Source: Aldehydirespirator sp965204415 (GTDB taxonomy: Bacteria; Actinomycetota; Acidimicrobiia; Acidimicrobiales; Aldehydirespiratoraceae). From it: DNA of 64,000 bases. The stretch is from assembly GCA_965204415.1 (NCBI GenBank), contig CBDBEL010000004.1, forward strand, positions 1,178,001 through 1,242,000. Reading direction: 5' to 3'. How positions within the stretch are numbered: the stretch's first letter is position 1; the number at the start of each line of letters is the position of its first letter. The notes under the pieces are model-generated. The model did not search any database. It was not told the DNA's origin and saw only the letters and a program-made list of their open reading frames with translations. This document shows positions 45,265-54,566 of the stretch, in pieces. The position numbers and the translations under genes are program-made.

Positions 45265-45284
45265 TGGCGGCGCTTGCGCCGCCA
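45265..45284 (-). terminator. Perfect GC hairpin downstream of rpmA (distal)
   Basis: GGCGGCGC and GCGCCGCC form a perfect inverted repeat. It lies between rpmA and obgE. No U-run follows, so termination would need other factors. Confidence 0.4.
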
Positions 45285-45307
45285 GGGCGCGCCCGTGACA
45301 GGACCCG

Positions 45308-45329
45308 CCGGCCGGGACGACCCGGCCGG
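45308..45329 (-). terminator. Strong GC hairpin downstream of rpmA (proximal)
   Basis: CCGGCCGGG and CCCGGCCGG pair over 9 bases around an ACGA loop, 12 bases after the rpmA stop. It may reduce readthrough from ribosomal protein genes to obgE or protect the mRNA end. Confidence 0.5.
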
Positions 45330-45341
45330 GCGCCCCTGCCG

Positions 45342-45599
45342 TCAGGCTTCGGCCGGGACTACCTCGACCAGCTTGCGGCCCCGGCGGGAGCCGAAGCGCA
45401 CCACGCCGTCGGCCGTCGCGAAGAGGGTGTCGTCACCGCCGCGCCCCACGTTGGTGCCCGGATGGATCCTCGTGCCCCGCTGGCGGACGATGATGGCTCC
45501 GGCCAGCACCCGGCCTCCGTCGTAGACCTTGACCCCGAGACGCTGAGCGTTCGAGTCGCGGCCGTTGCGGGTGGACCCTCCGCCCTTGGTCTTGGACAT
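45342..45599 (-). CDS. rpmA: 50S ribosomal protein L27
   Basis: L27 reaches the peptidyl transferase centre. The 85-residue protein has the family start MSKTKGGGSTRNGRDSNAQR, LGVKVYDGG, IIVRQRGTRIHPG and VGRGGDDTLFA. The Firmicute-type cleaved N-terminal extension is absent. It lies 6 bases after rplU. Confidence 0.98.
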   Translation of the reverse strand: MSKTKGGGSTRNGRDSNAQRLGVKVYDGGRVLAGAIIVRQRGTRIHPGTNVGRGGDDTLFATADGVVRFGSRRGRKLVEVVPAEA

Positions 45600-45605
45600 G
45601 TCTGA

Positions 45606-45920
45606 TCAGCCCTTCCGGATGTCGGTGATCTCAAGGGTGGCCAGCGTCTGGCGGTGGCCCCACCGGCGGCGCTGGTTGCTCTTGGACTTGTAGGTGAAGC
45701 CGCGGATCTTGGGGCCGCGGTGCTCGTCGACAACTAGCGCGGTCACAGTGCTGCCGGCCAGATCGTCCGGCGTTGCCAGCACGGAGTCGCCGTCCACGAG
45801 CAGCACCGGGCGCAGCGAGACCTCCGAGCCTGGCTCGGCGACCCGCTCCACCTCGATGGTGGAACCCTGCTCGACGCGGTACTGCTTGCCGCCGGTCTGG
45901 ACCACTGCGTACATAGCCAT
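45606..45920 (-). CDS. rplU: 50S ribosomal protein L21
   Basis: The 104-residue L21 protein binds 23S rRNA. It shows YAVVQTGGKQYRVEQG at the start, LLVDGDSVLATP in the middle and GFTYKSKSNQRRRWGHRQ at the rRNA-binding end. It is first of the rplU-rpmA pair and follows rne by 45 bases, as in other actinobacteria. Confidence 0.98.
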   Translation of the reverse strand: MAMYAVVQTGGKQYRVEQGSTIEVERVAEPGSEVSLRPVLLVDGDSVLATPDDLAGSTVTALVVDEHRGPKIRGFTYKSKSNQRRRWGHRQTLATLEITDIRKG

Positions 45921-45965
45921 CGAAGGCTACCGCCGCGCCGCGGGCGCTCCACGTCTCGCGAGCGG

Positions 45966-47762
45966 TCAGTCGACGAGGTCAGCCAGCAGCCGGAAGCCCC
46001 GGCCCGAGCAGTCGCTGCAGATGTCCGACAGCGACTCGAGCAGTCCCTCACCGCTGCGCTTGCGGGTCATCTCCATCAACCCGAGACCACTGATGTCCAG
46101 CACCTGGGTGCGGGTCTTGTCCCGGGCCAGAGCCTCGCGGAAGCGCTTGGTCACCTGGGCCCGGTTGGCCGCCACCTCCATGTCCACGAAGTCCACGACG
46201 ATGATGCCGCCGATGTCTCGCAGCCGCAGCTGGCGGGCCAGCTCGTCGGCGGCCTCCAGGTTGTTGGCCAGCACGGTCTCCTCGAGGCTGGACTTGCCGA
46301 CGTTCTTGCCCGTGTTGACGTCGACAACGGTGAGCGCCTCGGTGTGCTCGATGATGAGCGAGCCGCCCGACGGCAGCCACACCTTGGGCTCGAGCGCCTT
46401 CTTGAGCTGCTCGGTGACGTAGTAGCGCTCGAACAGCGGCAGGTCCTGCGCGTCCGCGTCGTAGTACTCGACCCGGTCCGCGAGCGGCCGGATGATCGAC
46501 GAGATGTAGCCGGACGCCGTCGAGTAGAGCTCCTCGTCGTCGATGATGACCCCCCGGTAGTCGGCGTTGAGCTCCTCGCGGATGAGGCGCAGGGGGGCTT
46601 CGGGCTCCCGGTACAGCAGCGCCGGGGCCGACGACGACTTGGCCAGCTTCTCGATGTCGTTCCACTGGCGCAGCAGGCGGACGACGTCCCGCTCGATCTC
46701 GGCGGCGGTGACCTTCTCGGCCGCGGTCCGCATGATCAGGCCATGACCATCCGGCTTGACCTTCTCGAGGATCGACCGCAAACGCCTGCGCTCGCCGTCG
46801 GGGAGACGCTTGGAGATGCCGAATCCCGTCGACTTGGGCACCAGGACCACGAACCGGCCGGCCAGGGACACGTCCTGGGTGAGGCGGGCGCCCTTCTCCC
46901 CGATCGGGTTCTTGGTGACCTGGCACAGGATCGACTGCTTGGGCTTGAGCAACTCCTCGATGCGGGGCTTGGCCTGATCGCCCTCGCTGCGGCCGCCCTC
47001 GATCTCGTCTGGGTCGTACTGGACATCCCCCCGGTACAGCACCGCGTTCTTGGGCGTGCCGATGTCGACGAAGGCGGTCTCCATGCCCGGCAGCACGTTC
47101 TGGACCCGGCCGAGGTAGATGTTGCCGTGGATCTGGCTGACGTCGTCGGCCGGGCGCGAGACCCTGAACTCGATGAGGCGCCTGCCTTCGAGCACCGCGA
47201 TCTGAGTGGCCTGCTCGCTGACGTGGACGCACATCAGGTACCGGCCGAGAGCCTGACCCTTGCGGGTGCGGCCCCTTCGCCCCTTGAGGCTCTTCTCGTC
47301 GAGTTCTACCGGCTCGTCGTAGGTGACGGCCTCCACCACCGCCGGCTGGCGGGACTTCTGCCCGGATCGGTTCCCGCCGCCGCGCCGGCGTCTCCTGCGC
47401 CGCCCGCCGCCTGAGGAGCTTCCCTCGTTCGCCCGTCCATCGCTTCGACGACCGCCTGCCGCGTCGGCCGGCGGCGGGGCGGGACGGGTGTCTCCTATCT
47501 TGGGCTTGCGGGCCGGAGGCTGATCGGGGCGGCGCTGGTTGGAGGACTTGCCGGTCGAGCCTCCGGCCGGATCGGCCTGCTTTCTCGCCTCGGGCTTGGG
47601 TGCCTTTGCTGGCCGCCCGGACTGCTTTCCAGACTCGGGCTTGGGTGCCTTTGCTGGCCGCCCGGACTGCTTTCCAGACTGCCTGTGCGCCTCCTGCTTA
47701 GCTTTCCGCGCGTCCTTCTCGGCGGCGCTGGGGGCGCCTGCCGCGTGTCGTTCGTTGCTCAT
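45966..47762 (-). CDS. rne: Ribonuclease E/G
   Basis: This 598-residue endoribonuclease acts in mRNA turnover and rRNA processing. A basic, low-complexity N-terminal region of about 170 residues contains a 15-residue duplication (KQSGRPAKAPKPE units) and an Arg run. An S1 domain follows (SQIHGNIYLGRVQNVLPGMETAFVDIG in pieces), then the catalytic core with VDVNTGKNVG, DIGGIIVVDFVDM and the DNase I-like fold. The zinc-link motif at the C-terminus is CSDCSGRG. The RNase E C-terminal scaffold is missing; in actinobacteria the disordered region is often N-terminal as here. Confidence 0.95.
   Translation of the reverse strand: MSNERHAAGAPSAAEKDARKAKQEAHRQSGKQSGRPAKAPKPESGKQSGRPAKAPKPEARKQADPAGGSTGKSSNQRRPDQPPARKPKIGDTRPAPPPADAAGGRRSDGRANEGSSSGGGRRRRRRRGGGNRSGQKSRQPAVVEAVTYDEPVELDEKSLKGRRGRTRKGQALGRYLMCVHVSEQATQIAVLEGRRLIEFRVSRPADDVSQIHGNIYLGRVQNVLPGMETAFVDIGTPKNAVLYRGDVQYDPDEIEGGRSEGDQAKPRIEELLKPKQSILCQVTKNPIGEKGARLTQDVSLAGRFVVLVPKSTGFGISKRLPDGERRRLRSILEKVKPDGHGLIMRTAAEKVTAAEIERDVVRLLRQWNDIEKLAKSSSAPALLYREPEAPLRLIREELNADYRGVIIDDEELYSTASGYISSIIRPLADRVEYYDADAQDLPLFERYYVTEQLKKALEPKVWLPSGGSLIIEHTEALTVVDVNTGKNVGKSSLEETVLANNLEAADELARQLRLRDIGGIIVVDFVDMEVAANRAQVTKRFREALARDKTRTQVLDISGLGLMEMTRKRSGEGLLESLSDICSDCSGRGFRLLADLVD
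47589..47678. repeat. 45-base tandem duplication in the rne N-terminal region
   Basis: Two adjacent identical 45-base units (47589-47633 and 47634-47678) add 15 residues in frame to the disordered basic region. The identity suggests a recent event. Confidence 0.9.
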
Positions 47763-47792
47763 TGTGTTCCTTCGAGTACGTGAGCAGGCGAG

Positions 47793-48515
47793 TCATGGCG
47801 TGACTCCTGCTCCTGCGACCGACAGCTCGGCGACTGCCAGCGGTTCGCGGCGCTGGAGCCCGTCGGTTGCGATCCATTGGTGAAGACGGTGGGCCCGCAA
47901 AAGGCTGAGCGGCGGGTCGAGGCTCGCGAGCAGCTCCGGCGGGCGCACCGCCCGCGGTTTCGTGCCCAGCTCGGCGATGAGCCTCACACCGTCTGTGATG
48001 TTCCCCTGTACTTCGGCGGCCAGTACGGCGGGCCGGATGTCATCAGTGTCCAGCCGCCCCTTGCGCTCGCGTTGCACGAGCAACTCGCCGCGGGCCAGAG
48101 CCCGCTCCAGCGAGTCCGACGCCTCGACGGCGTCGGCGTCAGCCGCGTCGATCCTCCATGTACAGCTCGTTACCGCGTGCTGGAGCGACGGCTCGCGGGG
48201 AGCGAGACCGGCCGCGGCCAGCGCTGTCATTCCCGTCGGCAGCGACGCGGTCAGCGCTGCGACGAGGGTCTCGGTGTCGATGCCGGCCGTCCGGTCCGGA
48301 TCCAGCTCGACGTCGAGGTACTCGGCGTCGGAGGAGAATCCGGTTGAAAGGGCCAGCCCGAACGCGATCTTGGGCCGGGGATTGAACCCGGCCGAGTAAG
48401 CCACGCCGATGCGGGCGCGCCGCAGCGCCCGCTCCCAGATCCGGGCCACGTCGCGGTGGGACGTGAAGCGGACCTTGCCGTGCTTCGAGAAGCGGATCCG
48501 CACTCGCGAGGCCAT
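47793..48515 (-). CDS. DUF2344 radical-SAM-associated protein
   Basis: This 240-residue protein of the TIGR03936/DUF2344 family carries RIRFSKHGKVRFTSHRDVARIWERALRRA (in pieces) and YSAGFNPRPKIAFGLALSTG. It is nearly always next to, or fused with, the large radical SAM protein encoded upstream. The ATG overlaps that gene's TGA by one base. Its role is unknown; cooperation with the radical SAM protein in RNA modification has been suggested by context only. Confidence 0.9.
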   Translation of the reverse strand: MASRVRIRFSKHGKVRFTSHRDVARIWERALRRARIGVAYSAGFNPRPKIAFGLALSTGFSSDAEYLDVELDPDRTAGIDTETLVAALTASLPTGMTALAAAGLAPREPSLQHAVTSCTWRIDAADADAVEASDSLERALARGELLVQRERKGRLDTDDIRPAVLAAEVQGNITDGVRLIAELGTKPRAVRPPELLASLDPPLSLLRAHRLHQWIATDGLQRREPLAVAELSVAGAGVTP

Positions 48516-50479
48516 CACGCCGCGCTCCCGATCCGCTCGGCCTGTCGTCCCCGCTCGATCAGGCGCACCGGGACGGCCGCGCCCCGCGAGGTGTCCATGC
48601 CGGTGCCCTGGCTGCCTCCCGCCGGAGGAACCGCCGAAGCCACCACATGCTCGATGCCGTAGCCGGTGCACGCCCCGCAGTCGTAGCAAGGCGTCCACCG
48701 GCAATCCTCGAGCCCGACCTCGTCGAGAGCGTCGCGCCAGTCCTGCCACAGGAAGTCCTTGTGGAGTCCGGCTGACAGATGATCCCAGGGCAGCACCTCG
48801 TCGAATGTGCGGTGGCGATGCACCCAGGAGTCGATGTCGATCCCGCAGGCATCCGCCGCGGCCTGCCACCGCCGCAGGTCGAAGTGCTCGGACCACTCCT
48901 GGAACGTGCCTCCGTGTCGCCACACGTGCTCAAGGACCGGGCCGAGCCGGCGGTCGCCCCGGCTGGCCAGGCCTTCGGCGAGGCTGGCAGCCGCGTCGTG
49001 CCACTTGAGTTGCACGCCCCGGGCCCTGCGCAGACCGTCGCGCAGCAGGCCGATCTTGCGCCTCAGCTCCACGGTGGTGTTCTGCCCGAACCACTGGAAC
49101 GGGGTGAACGGCTTGGGCACGAAACCGCCGACGGAAACCGTCACCGAGGGCGACCGCACATGGGCCCGGCCCAGAGCCACGCAGTTGCGGGCCAGCTCTA
49201 CGATGCCGAGCGTGTCCTCGTCGGTCTCGGTGGGCAGGCCGGTCAGGAAGTAGAGCTTCATCCGGCGCCACCCCTGCGAGTAGGCCGACTCCACCGCGGC
49301 GTAGAGGTCGTCCTCGGTGATGAGCTTGTTGATCACCTGGCGCATCCGCCAAGTGCCCGCCTCCGGCGCGAAGGTGAGCCCCGTGCGGCGGGCCCGCTGG
49401 ATCTGGGCCGCGATGCCGACCGTGAAGGCGTCGACGCGCAGGCTGGGCAGCGACACCGAGACCTGACCGCAGCCGGAGTCATCGACAGTGGAGGCGACGA
49501 CCTGCTCGATGCCGCTGAAGTCGGCGGTGCTCAGCGACGTGAGGGCCACCTCGTCGTAGCCGGTGCGGCGCAGGCCCTCGCCGACCATGGTGCGCACCTG
49601 CTCGGCCGAGCGCTCGCGCACCGGCCGGGTGATCATTCCGGCCTGGCAGAAGCGGCAGCCCCGGGTGCAGCCCCTGAAGACCTCGACGTTGAGGCGATCA
49701 TGCACCACCTCGGTGAGCGGGACCAGTTGGCGCTTGGGATAGGGCCAGTCGGCGAGGTCGGCCACGGTGCGCTTCTCGACGACGGCGGGCACGTCGGGGT
49801 GGCGGGGCTCGACGGCCGCGAGCCGCCCGCGGTCGTAGACCGGCCGGTACTGCGACGGCACGTAGACCCCGGGCACCCGAGCGAGCGCCCTGAGGATCCC
49901 GTCACGGCCCCCACCGCGGCCCGAGGTCTTCCAGTCGCGCAGCACGTCGGTGATGTCGCCCACCGCTTCCTCACCGTCGCCGAGCACGACGAAGTCGACG
50001 AAATCGGCGAGCGGCTCGGGGTTGTAGGTGCAGTGACCTCCGGCGCCGATCAGCGGATCCGCCTCATGCCGCAGCCTGCTGTGGACGGGCACACCCGCGA
50101 GGTCGATGCAGTTCAGCACGTTCGTGTAGGTGAGTTCGGCCGACAGGTTGAACGCGATGACGTCGAACAGCGCGGCCGGGCGGTGAGTGTCGACCGAGAA
50201 CAGCGGCAGCCCCTCTGTCCTCATCTGCGCCTCAAGGTCCACCCAGGGCGCGTAGGCGCGCTCGGCAGCCGAGTCGGGACGCTCGTTGAGGATCTCGTAG
50301 AGGATCTGCAGACCCTGGTTGGGCAGGCCGATCTCGTAGGTGTCGGGATACGTGAGCAGCCACGACACGATCCCGGGGCCGTGGACGGGCGTCTGCATCC
50401 CGTGCTCGCCGCCGATGTAGCGGGCGGGCTTGGACACCTGGGGCAGGAGAGGCTCGAGGCGATGCCACAGGTTCGTCAC
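48515..50479 (-). CDS. Radical SAM protein, TIGR03960 family (B12-binding-like N-terminus)
   Basis: This 654-residue protein has an N-terminal cobalamin-binding-like Rossmann domain (YPDTYEIGLPNQGLQILYEILN in pieces; VDFVVLGDGEEAVGD). A radical SAM domain follows with CTRGCRFCQAG (Cys-x3-Cys-x2-Cys). Further blocks are GLTFAPEAGTWRMRQVINK, KLYFLTGLPTE, and a C-terminal cysteine cluster CRWTPCYDCGACTGYG that may bind a further Fe-S cluster. It precedes the DUF2344 gene, its usual partner, and follows rodA by 9 bases. The reaction is not known. Confidence 0.92.
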   Translation of the reverse strand: MTNLWHRLEPLLPQVSKPARYIGGEHGMQTPVHGPGIVSWLLTYPDTYEIGLPNQGLQILYEILNERPDSAAERAYAPWVDLEAQMRTEGLPLFSVDTHRPAALFDVIAFNLSAELTYTNVLNCIDLAGVPVHSRLRHEADPLIGAGGHCTYNPEPLADFVDFVVLGDGEEAVGDITDVLRDWKTSGRGGGRDGILRALARVPGVYVPSQYRPVYDRGRLAAVEPRHPDVPAVVEKRTVADLADWPYPKRQLVPLTEVVHDRLNVEVFRGCTRGCRFCQAGMITRPVRERSAEQVRTMVGEGLRRTGYDEVALTSLSTADFSGIEQVVASTVDDSGCGQVSVSLPSLRVDAFTVGIAAQIQRARRTGLTFAPEAGTWRMRQVINKLITEDDLYAAVESAYSQGWRRMKLYFLTGLPTETDEDTLGIVELARNCVALGRAHVRSPSVTVSVGGFVPKPFTPFQWFGQNTTVELRRKIGLLRDGLRRARGVQLKWHDAAASLAEGLASRGDRRLGPVLEHVWRHGGTFQEWSEHFDLRRWQAAADACGIDIDSWVHRHRTFDEVLPWDHLSAGLHKDFLWQDWRDALDEVGLEDCRWTPCYDCGACTGYGIEHVVASAVPPAGGSQGTGMDTSRGAAVPVRLIERGRQAERIGSAA

Positions 50480-50488
50480 TGTGCCAGC

Positions 50489-51676
50489 CTACATCTGCTG
50501 GTTGAGCATCCCTTCGATGTCGAGACGGCGGCGATAGACGCCCGCGACGAGCCCTAGCGCGGCCATCGAGGTGAGCATCGAGGATCCGCCGTAACTCACC
50601 AGCGGCAGCGGGATGCCGGTGACCGGCATCATTCCCATGGTCATGCCGACCGACTGGAACATCTGGAACAGGAACATCACGAACACTCCGGTGCAGAGGA
50701 GCCGCTCGAACGGCGTCGCGGCGATCTGAGCGGTCCTCCAGATGCGGAACAGCAGCACCGCGTACAGGCCGAGCAGCAGCGAAGCGCCCCGGAGGCCGAG
50801 TTCTTCGCCTGCCACCGTGAATATGAAGTCGGTCTGCTGTTCGGGCACCAGATCGGACCTGGTCTGGGTTCCCTCGAACAGTCCCTGCCCCTGCAGGCCG
50901 CCGTTGCCGATGGCGATCTGAGCCTGCTCGACATTGAAGGCGTAGGTGGCCGCCTCGTCGTTCGCCTCCGAAGGGGCGAACAGGTACACGCGCAGGCGGG
51001 CCTCCTGGTACTCGGCCAGCGCGTCGGAGCGCAGCACGCCCACGATCCCCGCCGCGGCGACGATCGCCAGCAGGGCGATCCAGCGGAGCTTGATGCCGCT
51101 CGCGACCACAACCACGAGCGCGACCACCAGGTAGACCAGCATCGTTCCGAGGTCGGGCTGGAGCATCAGCAGACCGATCGGCGCGGCGGCGAGCACCAGG
51201 GCGAGCCCCATCCGCATCAGCCCGGCCCCACCGGCCCGAGGTGACAGCAGCAGCGCCAGGCCCACTATCACCACCAGCTTCCCGGGTTCCGACGGCTGCA
51301 TCCTGAACGTGCCGAGGGAGAACCAGCCCCGGGTGCCGCTCACTTCCACGCCCACCTGCAGCACCAGCCACAGCGCGCCCATCATCGCCACGAAGGCGAG
51401 CGGGTAGAGCCTCTTCATGTGCCTGGGAGCGACGAAGGCCGCGACGGTGGCCACCACTACCCCGACGGTGATGAACAGGATCTGCCGCTCGAGGAAGGCG
51501 TTGTTGGGCTCGGTGAAGTCGTCCACCACGCCCCTGGTGGCCGAGTACACGAGGACCGACCCCATCGCCGCGACGGCCAGAGCCGAGAGGATCAGGAACG
51601 GATCGACCAGCAGCCACCAGGGATCCTTCTCGCGCTCGAGGTTCTCGGTCTCCGGCGGGGTCGCGAGGACAGTCAC
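50489..51676 (-). CDS. rodA: RodA, SEDS peptidoglycan glycosyltransferase
   Basis: RodA polymerises lipid II in the elongation machinery together with PBP2. The 395-residue SEDS protein has about 10 membrane segments. Family blocks are LQVGVEVSGTRGWFSLGTFRMQPSE, with the catalytic-loop region, QPDLGTMLVYL, QAQIAIGNGGLQGQGLFEGTQ in pieces, PEQQTDFIFTVAGEELG and GIPLPLVSYGGSSML. It overlaps the end of mrdA by 4 bases, so production of the two enzymes is linked. Confidence 0.95.
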   Translation of the reverse strand: MTVLATPPETENLEREKDPWWLLVDPFLILSALAVAAMGSVLVYSATRGVVDDFTEPNNAFLERQILFITVGVVVATVAAFVAPRHMKRLYPLAFVAMMGALWLVLQVGVEVSGTRGWFSLGTFRMQPSEPGKLVVIVGLALLLSPRAGGAGLMRMGLALVLAAAPIGLLMLQPDLGTMLVYLVVALVVVVASGIKLRWIALLAIVAAAGIVGVLRSDALAEYQEARLRVYLFAPSEANDEAATYAFNVEQAQIAIGNGGLQGQGLFEGTQTRSDLVPEQQTDFIFTVAGEELGLRGASLLLGLYAVLLFRIWRTAQIAATPFERLLCTGVFVMFLFQMFQSVGMTMGMMPVTGIPLPLVSYGGSSMLTSMAALGLVAGVYRRRLDIEGMLNQQM

Positions 51677-53964
51677 AGCAGCGCGTCCAGTCCTCGCTGC
51701 TCCACCGCGATCTCGCCGCCCACCAGCTCAGCGCACTCCTGTGACAGCACGGGCCGCTCCTCGGAGATCGGCACACCGTCGGAATCGACCTTGATCACAC
51801 CGGTACGGATGCCCTCGAGGAACACCACCAGCAGCTTGACCTCCCCGTAGCAGGCGTCCACCTCCTTGGCCGTGCGGGCTCGCTCCACCGTGCCGGTGGC
51901 GATCGGAAGCAGGATGCGAGCCACCGCGGGCGCGGCCACATCGCCGCCGAAGCCAGCCTCCTCCAACACCATCGTCACGACCACCTCGGGGTTGTAGTCG
52001 AAGCCTCTCTCGGGCCAGGGTGCCGGTCCGAACGCCGCGAACCAGGCGAAGTCGGCCTTCCCCTGCTTCTCCGCGGTGCCGGTCTTGCCCGCTACCGGCC
52101 ACGCGCTCAGCGGGAAGTCGACGCCTCCCTCGCCGGGAAGGTTGAAGGCTTCGTAGGCCGTTCCTCGCAACAGAGCCTCGTCTCTTGTTGGACTCGGGAG
52201 GTTGAGCGCGGTCACTCCGTTCAGCCCATCGAGGAGCGGTCCGGACAGCGCCGCACCCCAATCGAGCTCTCGTACCAGCCTCGGGCCGAACTCCTCGAGG
52301 ACGTTGCCGTTGCGGTCGGTGATCCGGGTGGCGATGTTGGGCTGGTGGAGCTTCCCCTCGCTGGCCAGCACCGCGTAGAGGTTGGCCATCTGGAGCGGCG
52401 TGGCCAGGAGGTTGCCCTGGCCGATGGCCAGGTTGATGGTGTCTCCCGCGAACCACTGGTCACCGCCTCGCAGGAAGACTCCCTGCTCGAACTGGTAGTC
52501 GTAGTACTCCCGGTCAGGCACGACCCCGGACCGCTCGTGGGGCAGCGGAACCCCCGTGTGGGAGCCAAGGCCGAAGGCCTCGGCGGTCTCCTGAATGCCC
52601 TCGTCAAGAGGCGAGCGCCGCTGGAAGAAGCCCTCGCCCCCGAGCCGGTAGAAGTAGGTGTCGCTCGACACGGTGATGGCGTCTCGCAGGTCCACGCCGC
52701 GCTCGCAGCAGTAAGGGCTCTCGAACACACAGGTGTCGGACTCCTCCAGGCAGAACGGATAGCGGTAGGTGCCGGTGTCCCGGTAGAACTCGTCGACACC
52801 GGTCAGCGCGGTGCCGGTGTCGGCGATCACTCCCTGGGTGAGAGCCGCGTAGGCGGTGACCACCTTGAAGGTGGAGCCGGGAGCGTAGAGGCCCTGGATG
52901 GCCCGGTTGAGGATGGGCGAGTAGTTCTCCTCCGCGGTCAGATCGTTGAACAGCCGCTGCGAGATGCCGTCCACGAACTCCCTCGGGTCGTACGTGGGGA
53001 ACGACGCCATGGCCAGGATCGAGCCGTCCCGCGGGTCGAGAGCCACTGCGGCTCCGGCCGAGGCCACGAAGCGGGGGGCATCGGGATCCTCGGGCCGCGG
53101 CTGGTCCCGGGCCTCGTCGAGTCCCCGGCGCAGCTGGCGCTCGACCAGGCTCTGGACGTCGAGGTCGACAGTCAGGTGCACATCATTGCCCGGTTGCGGT
53201 TGGCGGGCCTTGTCGTGGTGGACCTTGACTATCTCGTCGAGCCGGTTCACCTCGAAGACGCGCACACCGGGTACTCCCCGCAACTCACTCTCGAAGATGC
53301 GCTCCACACCGGACTTGCCGATCTCGTCTCCGGGTTGGTACGTCTTGGCACTGGGGTCGGACGGGTCGGAGTGCGCGCTCACCGACCGGTACTCGGACTC
53401 GGTAAGCGGCCCCACGTAGCCGAGCAGGTGCGCGGCCAGCTCGCCGTAGGGGTAACTCCGCACCGTGCGCTCCTCGACGGACACCCCGGGGAACAGGTCG
53501 GGGCGCTCGCCCAGGTACAGCAGCAGGTCGGGGTTGATGTCGACCGCGACGGGAACCCGGTCGAACGGCCCGTACTCGCGGCTGGCGAGCCGTTCCTCAA
53601 TGTGGCGGACTTTCGTTAGACGGCCGGAACGGCTGACGATCTGGGCCAGCTCGAGCAGCGCGCCGCGCTGCTCGGACTCGTCGAGTGCCGCCCTGAACGC
53701 GAGGCGGTCGACGGTCACCACCTGGACCACCTTGTTGTCCACCAGGATCCGCCCCTTGGCATCGAAGATCCGGCCCCGGGGCGCCTCGGCGTACACGACC
53801 CTCAGAATGTTGGCGGAGGCGACCGTCTGCAGTTCCTCGTGCTCGAGCACCTGCAGGTACCACAGCCGCGCCACCAGGGCGGCCACCAGGCAGACAGCCA
53901 CGATGCCGACGACGTACAGCCGGAAGCTCTGGCGCTCATAGAACTCGGAGCCGTTGTCCGCCAT
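51673..53964 (-). CDS. mrdA: Penicillin-binding protein 2 (class B PBP of elongation)
   Basis: This 763-residue transpeptidase cross-links peptidoglycan during elongation. An N-terminal membrane anchor (LYVVGIVAVCLVAALVARLW) precedes the pedestal domain (RGRIFDAKGRILVDN, with the PBP dimer region). The transpeptidase domain has the SxxK motif APGSTFKVV, SSDTYFY as the SxD form usual in PBP2, and KTGTAEKQG. Extra cysteines occur in PFCLEESDTCVFESPYCCE. The ATG at 53964 overlaps the mreD stop by one base. Confidence 0.96.
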   Translation of the reverse strand: MADNGSEFYERQSFRLYVVGIVAVCLVAALVARLWYLQVLEHEELQTVASANILRVVYAEAPRGRIFDAKGRILVDNKVVQVVTVDRLAFRAALDESEQRGALLELAQIVSRSGRLTKVRHIEERLASREYGPFDRVPVAVDINPDLLLYLGERPDLFPGVSVEERTVRSYPYGELAAHLLGYVGPLTESEYRSVSAHSDPSDPSAKTYQPGDEIGKSGVERIFESELRGVPGVRVFEVNRLDEIVKVHHDKARQPQPGNDVHLTVDLDVQSLVERQLRRGLDEARDQPRPEDPDAPRFVASAGAAVALDPRDGSILAMASFPTYDPREFVDGISQRLFNDLTAEENYSPILNRAIQGLYAPGSTFKVVTAYAALTQGVIADTGTALTGVDEFYRDTGTYRYPFCLEESDTCVFESPYCCERGVDLRDAITVSSDTYFYRLGGEGFFQRRSPLDEGIQETAEAFGLGSHTGVPLPHERSGVVPDREYYDYQFEQGVFLRGGDQWFAGDTINLAIGQGNLLATPLQMANLYAVLASEGKLHQPNIATRITDRNGNVLEEFGPRLVRELDWGAALSGPLLDGLNGVTALNLPSPTRDEALLRGTAYEAFNLPGEGGVDFPLSAWPVAGKTGTAEKQGKADFAWFAAFGPAPWPERGFDYNPEVVVTMVLEEAGFGGDVAAPAVARILLPIATGTVERARTAKEVDACYGEVKLLVVFLEGIRTGVIKVDSDGVPISEERPVLSQECAELVGGEIAVEQRGLDALL

Positions 53965-54566
53965 CAGCGGACCATCCTGGCCGCGGCGCGCGGAGAGTCG
54001 GCGGACGGGTCCCGGGACCGGCCGCCCCGCACAGCCCAACGCATCGCCGGAGCCGCAGCCAGCGACAGCACCGCGTTGAACGCTGACGAGACGAGCACGA
54101 TCCTCGGCAGCTCGTCGTCGACCAGGCCGCGCTGGCCGACCACCTCCCCCATCACCGCGTAGGCAGCCACCGAGGCCGCCGTGCCCGCGAAGGCGAGCAG
54201 TCCCGTCTGGATGCGGGTGTCGTGGAAGAGGTCCTCAGTGATGCTGCCCAAGCCGTAGGCGACCAGAGCGAACGACACCGCGGCCAGCCCGAGCGGCGTC
54301 GGCAGGTAGACGTCCCACATCAAGCCGGCTCCGAAAGCGATCAACGAGCCCCCCTGGGCGCCCACCAGAAGCCCCGCCAGGACAGCCACCAGAGCCGGCA
54401 GCTCGGGGGCCACCCCGACGACTCGCACGTCCACGAAGATCGTCAACTGCAGCAGCAGTGCGGCCATGTACACCAGGATCACCCGCAGAGCAGCCACCAC
54501 CACGCTGCCCCGCAGCGACGAGAGCCCCCGGCGCAGGCCTGTCGAAACCAACTGGGGCCCGGTCAT
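53964..54566 (-). CDS. mreD: Rod-shape protein MreD
   Basis: This small hydrophobic protein of 200 residues has about five or six membrane segments, including VILVYMAALLLQLTIFVDVRV and AVLAGLLVGAQGGSLIAFGAGLMWD (both in pieces), the typical MreD pattern of a Pro-containing first helix and GAxxGLxxD in the second. Identification rests on this pattern plus its place between mreC and mrdA. Confidence 0.9.
   Translation of the reverse strand: MTGPQLVSTGLRRGLSSLRGSVVVAALRVILVYMAALLLQLTIFVDVRVVGVAPELPALVAVLAGLLVGAQGGSLIAFGAGLMWDVYLPTPLGLAAVSFALVAYGLGSITEDLFHDTRIQTGLLAFAGTAASVAAYAVMGEVVGQRGLVDDELPRIVLVSSAFNAVLSLAAAPAMRWAVRGGRSRDPSADSPRAAARMVR

Noticed and set aside
52640..52700. Altered second active-site motif in PBP2 (SSD instead of SxN)
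   Set aside because: The SxD form is normal for PBP2-type class B enzymes, so this is not a defect.
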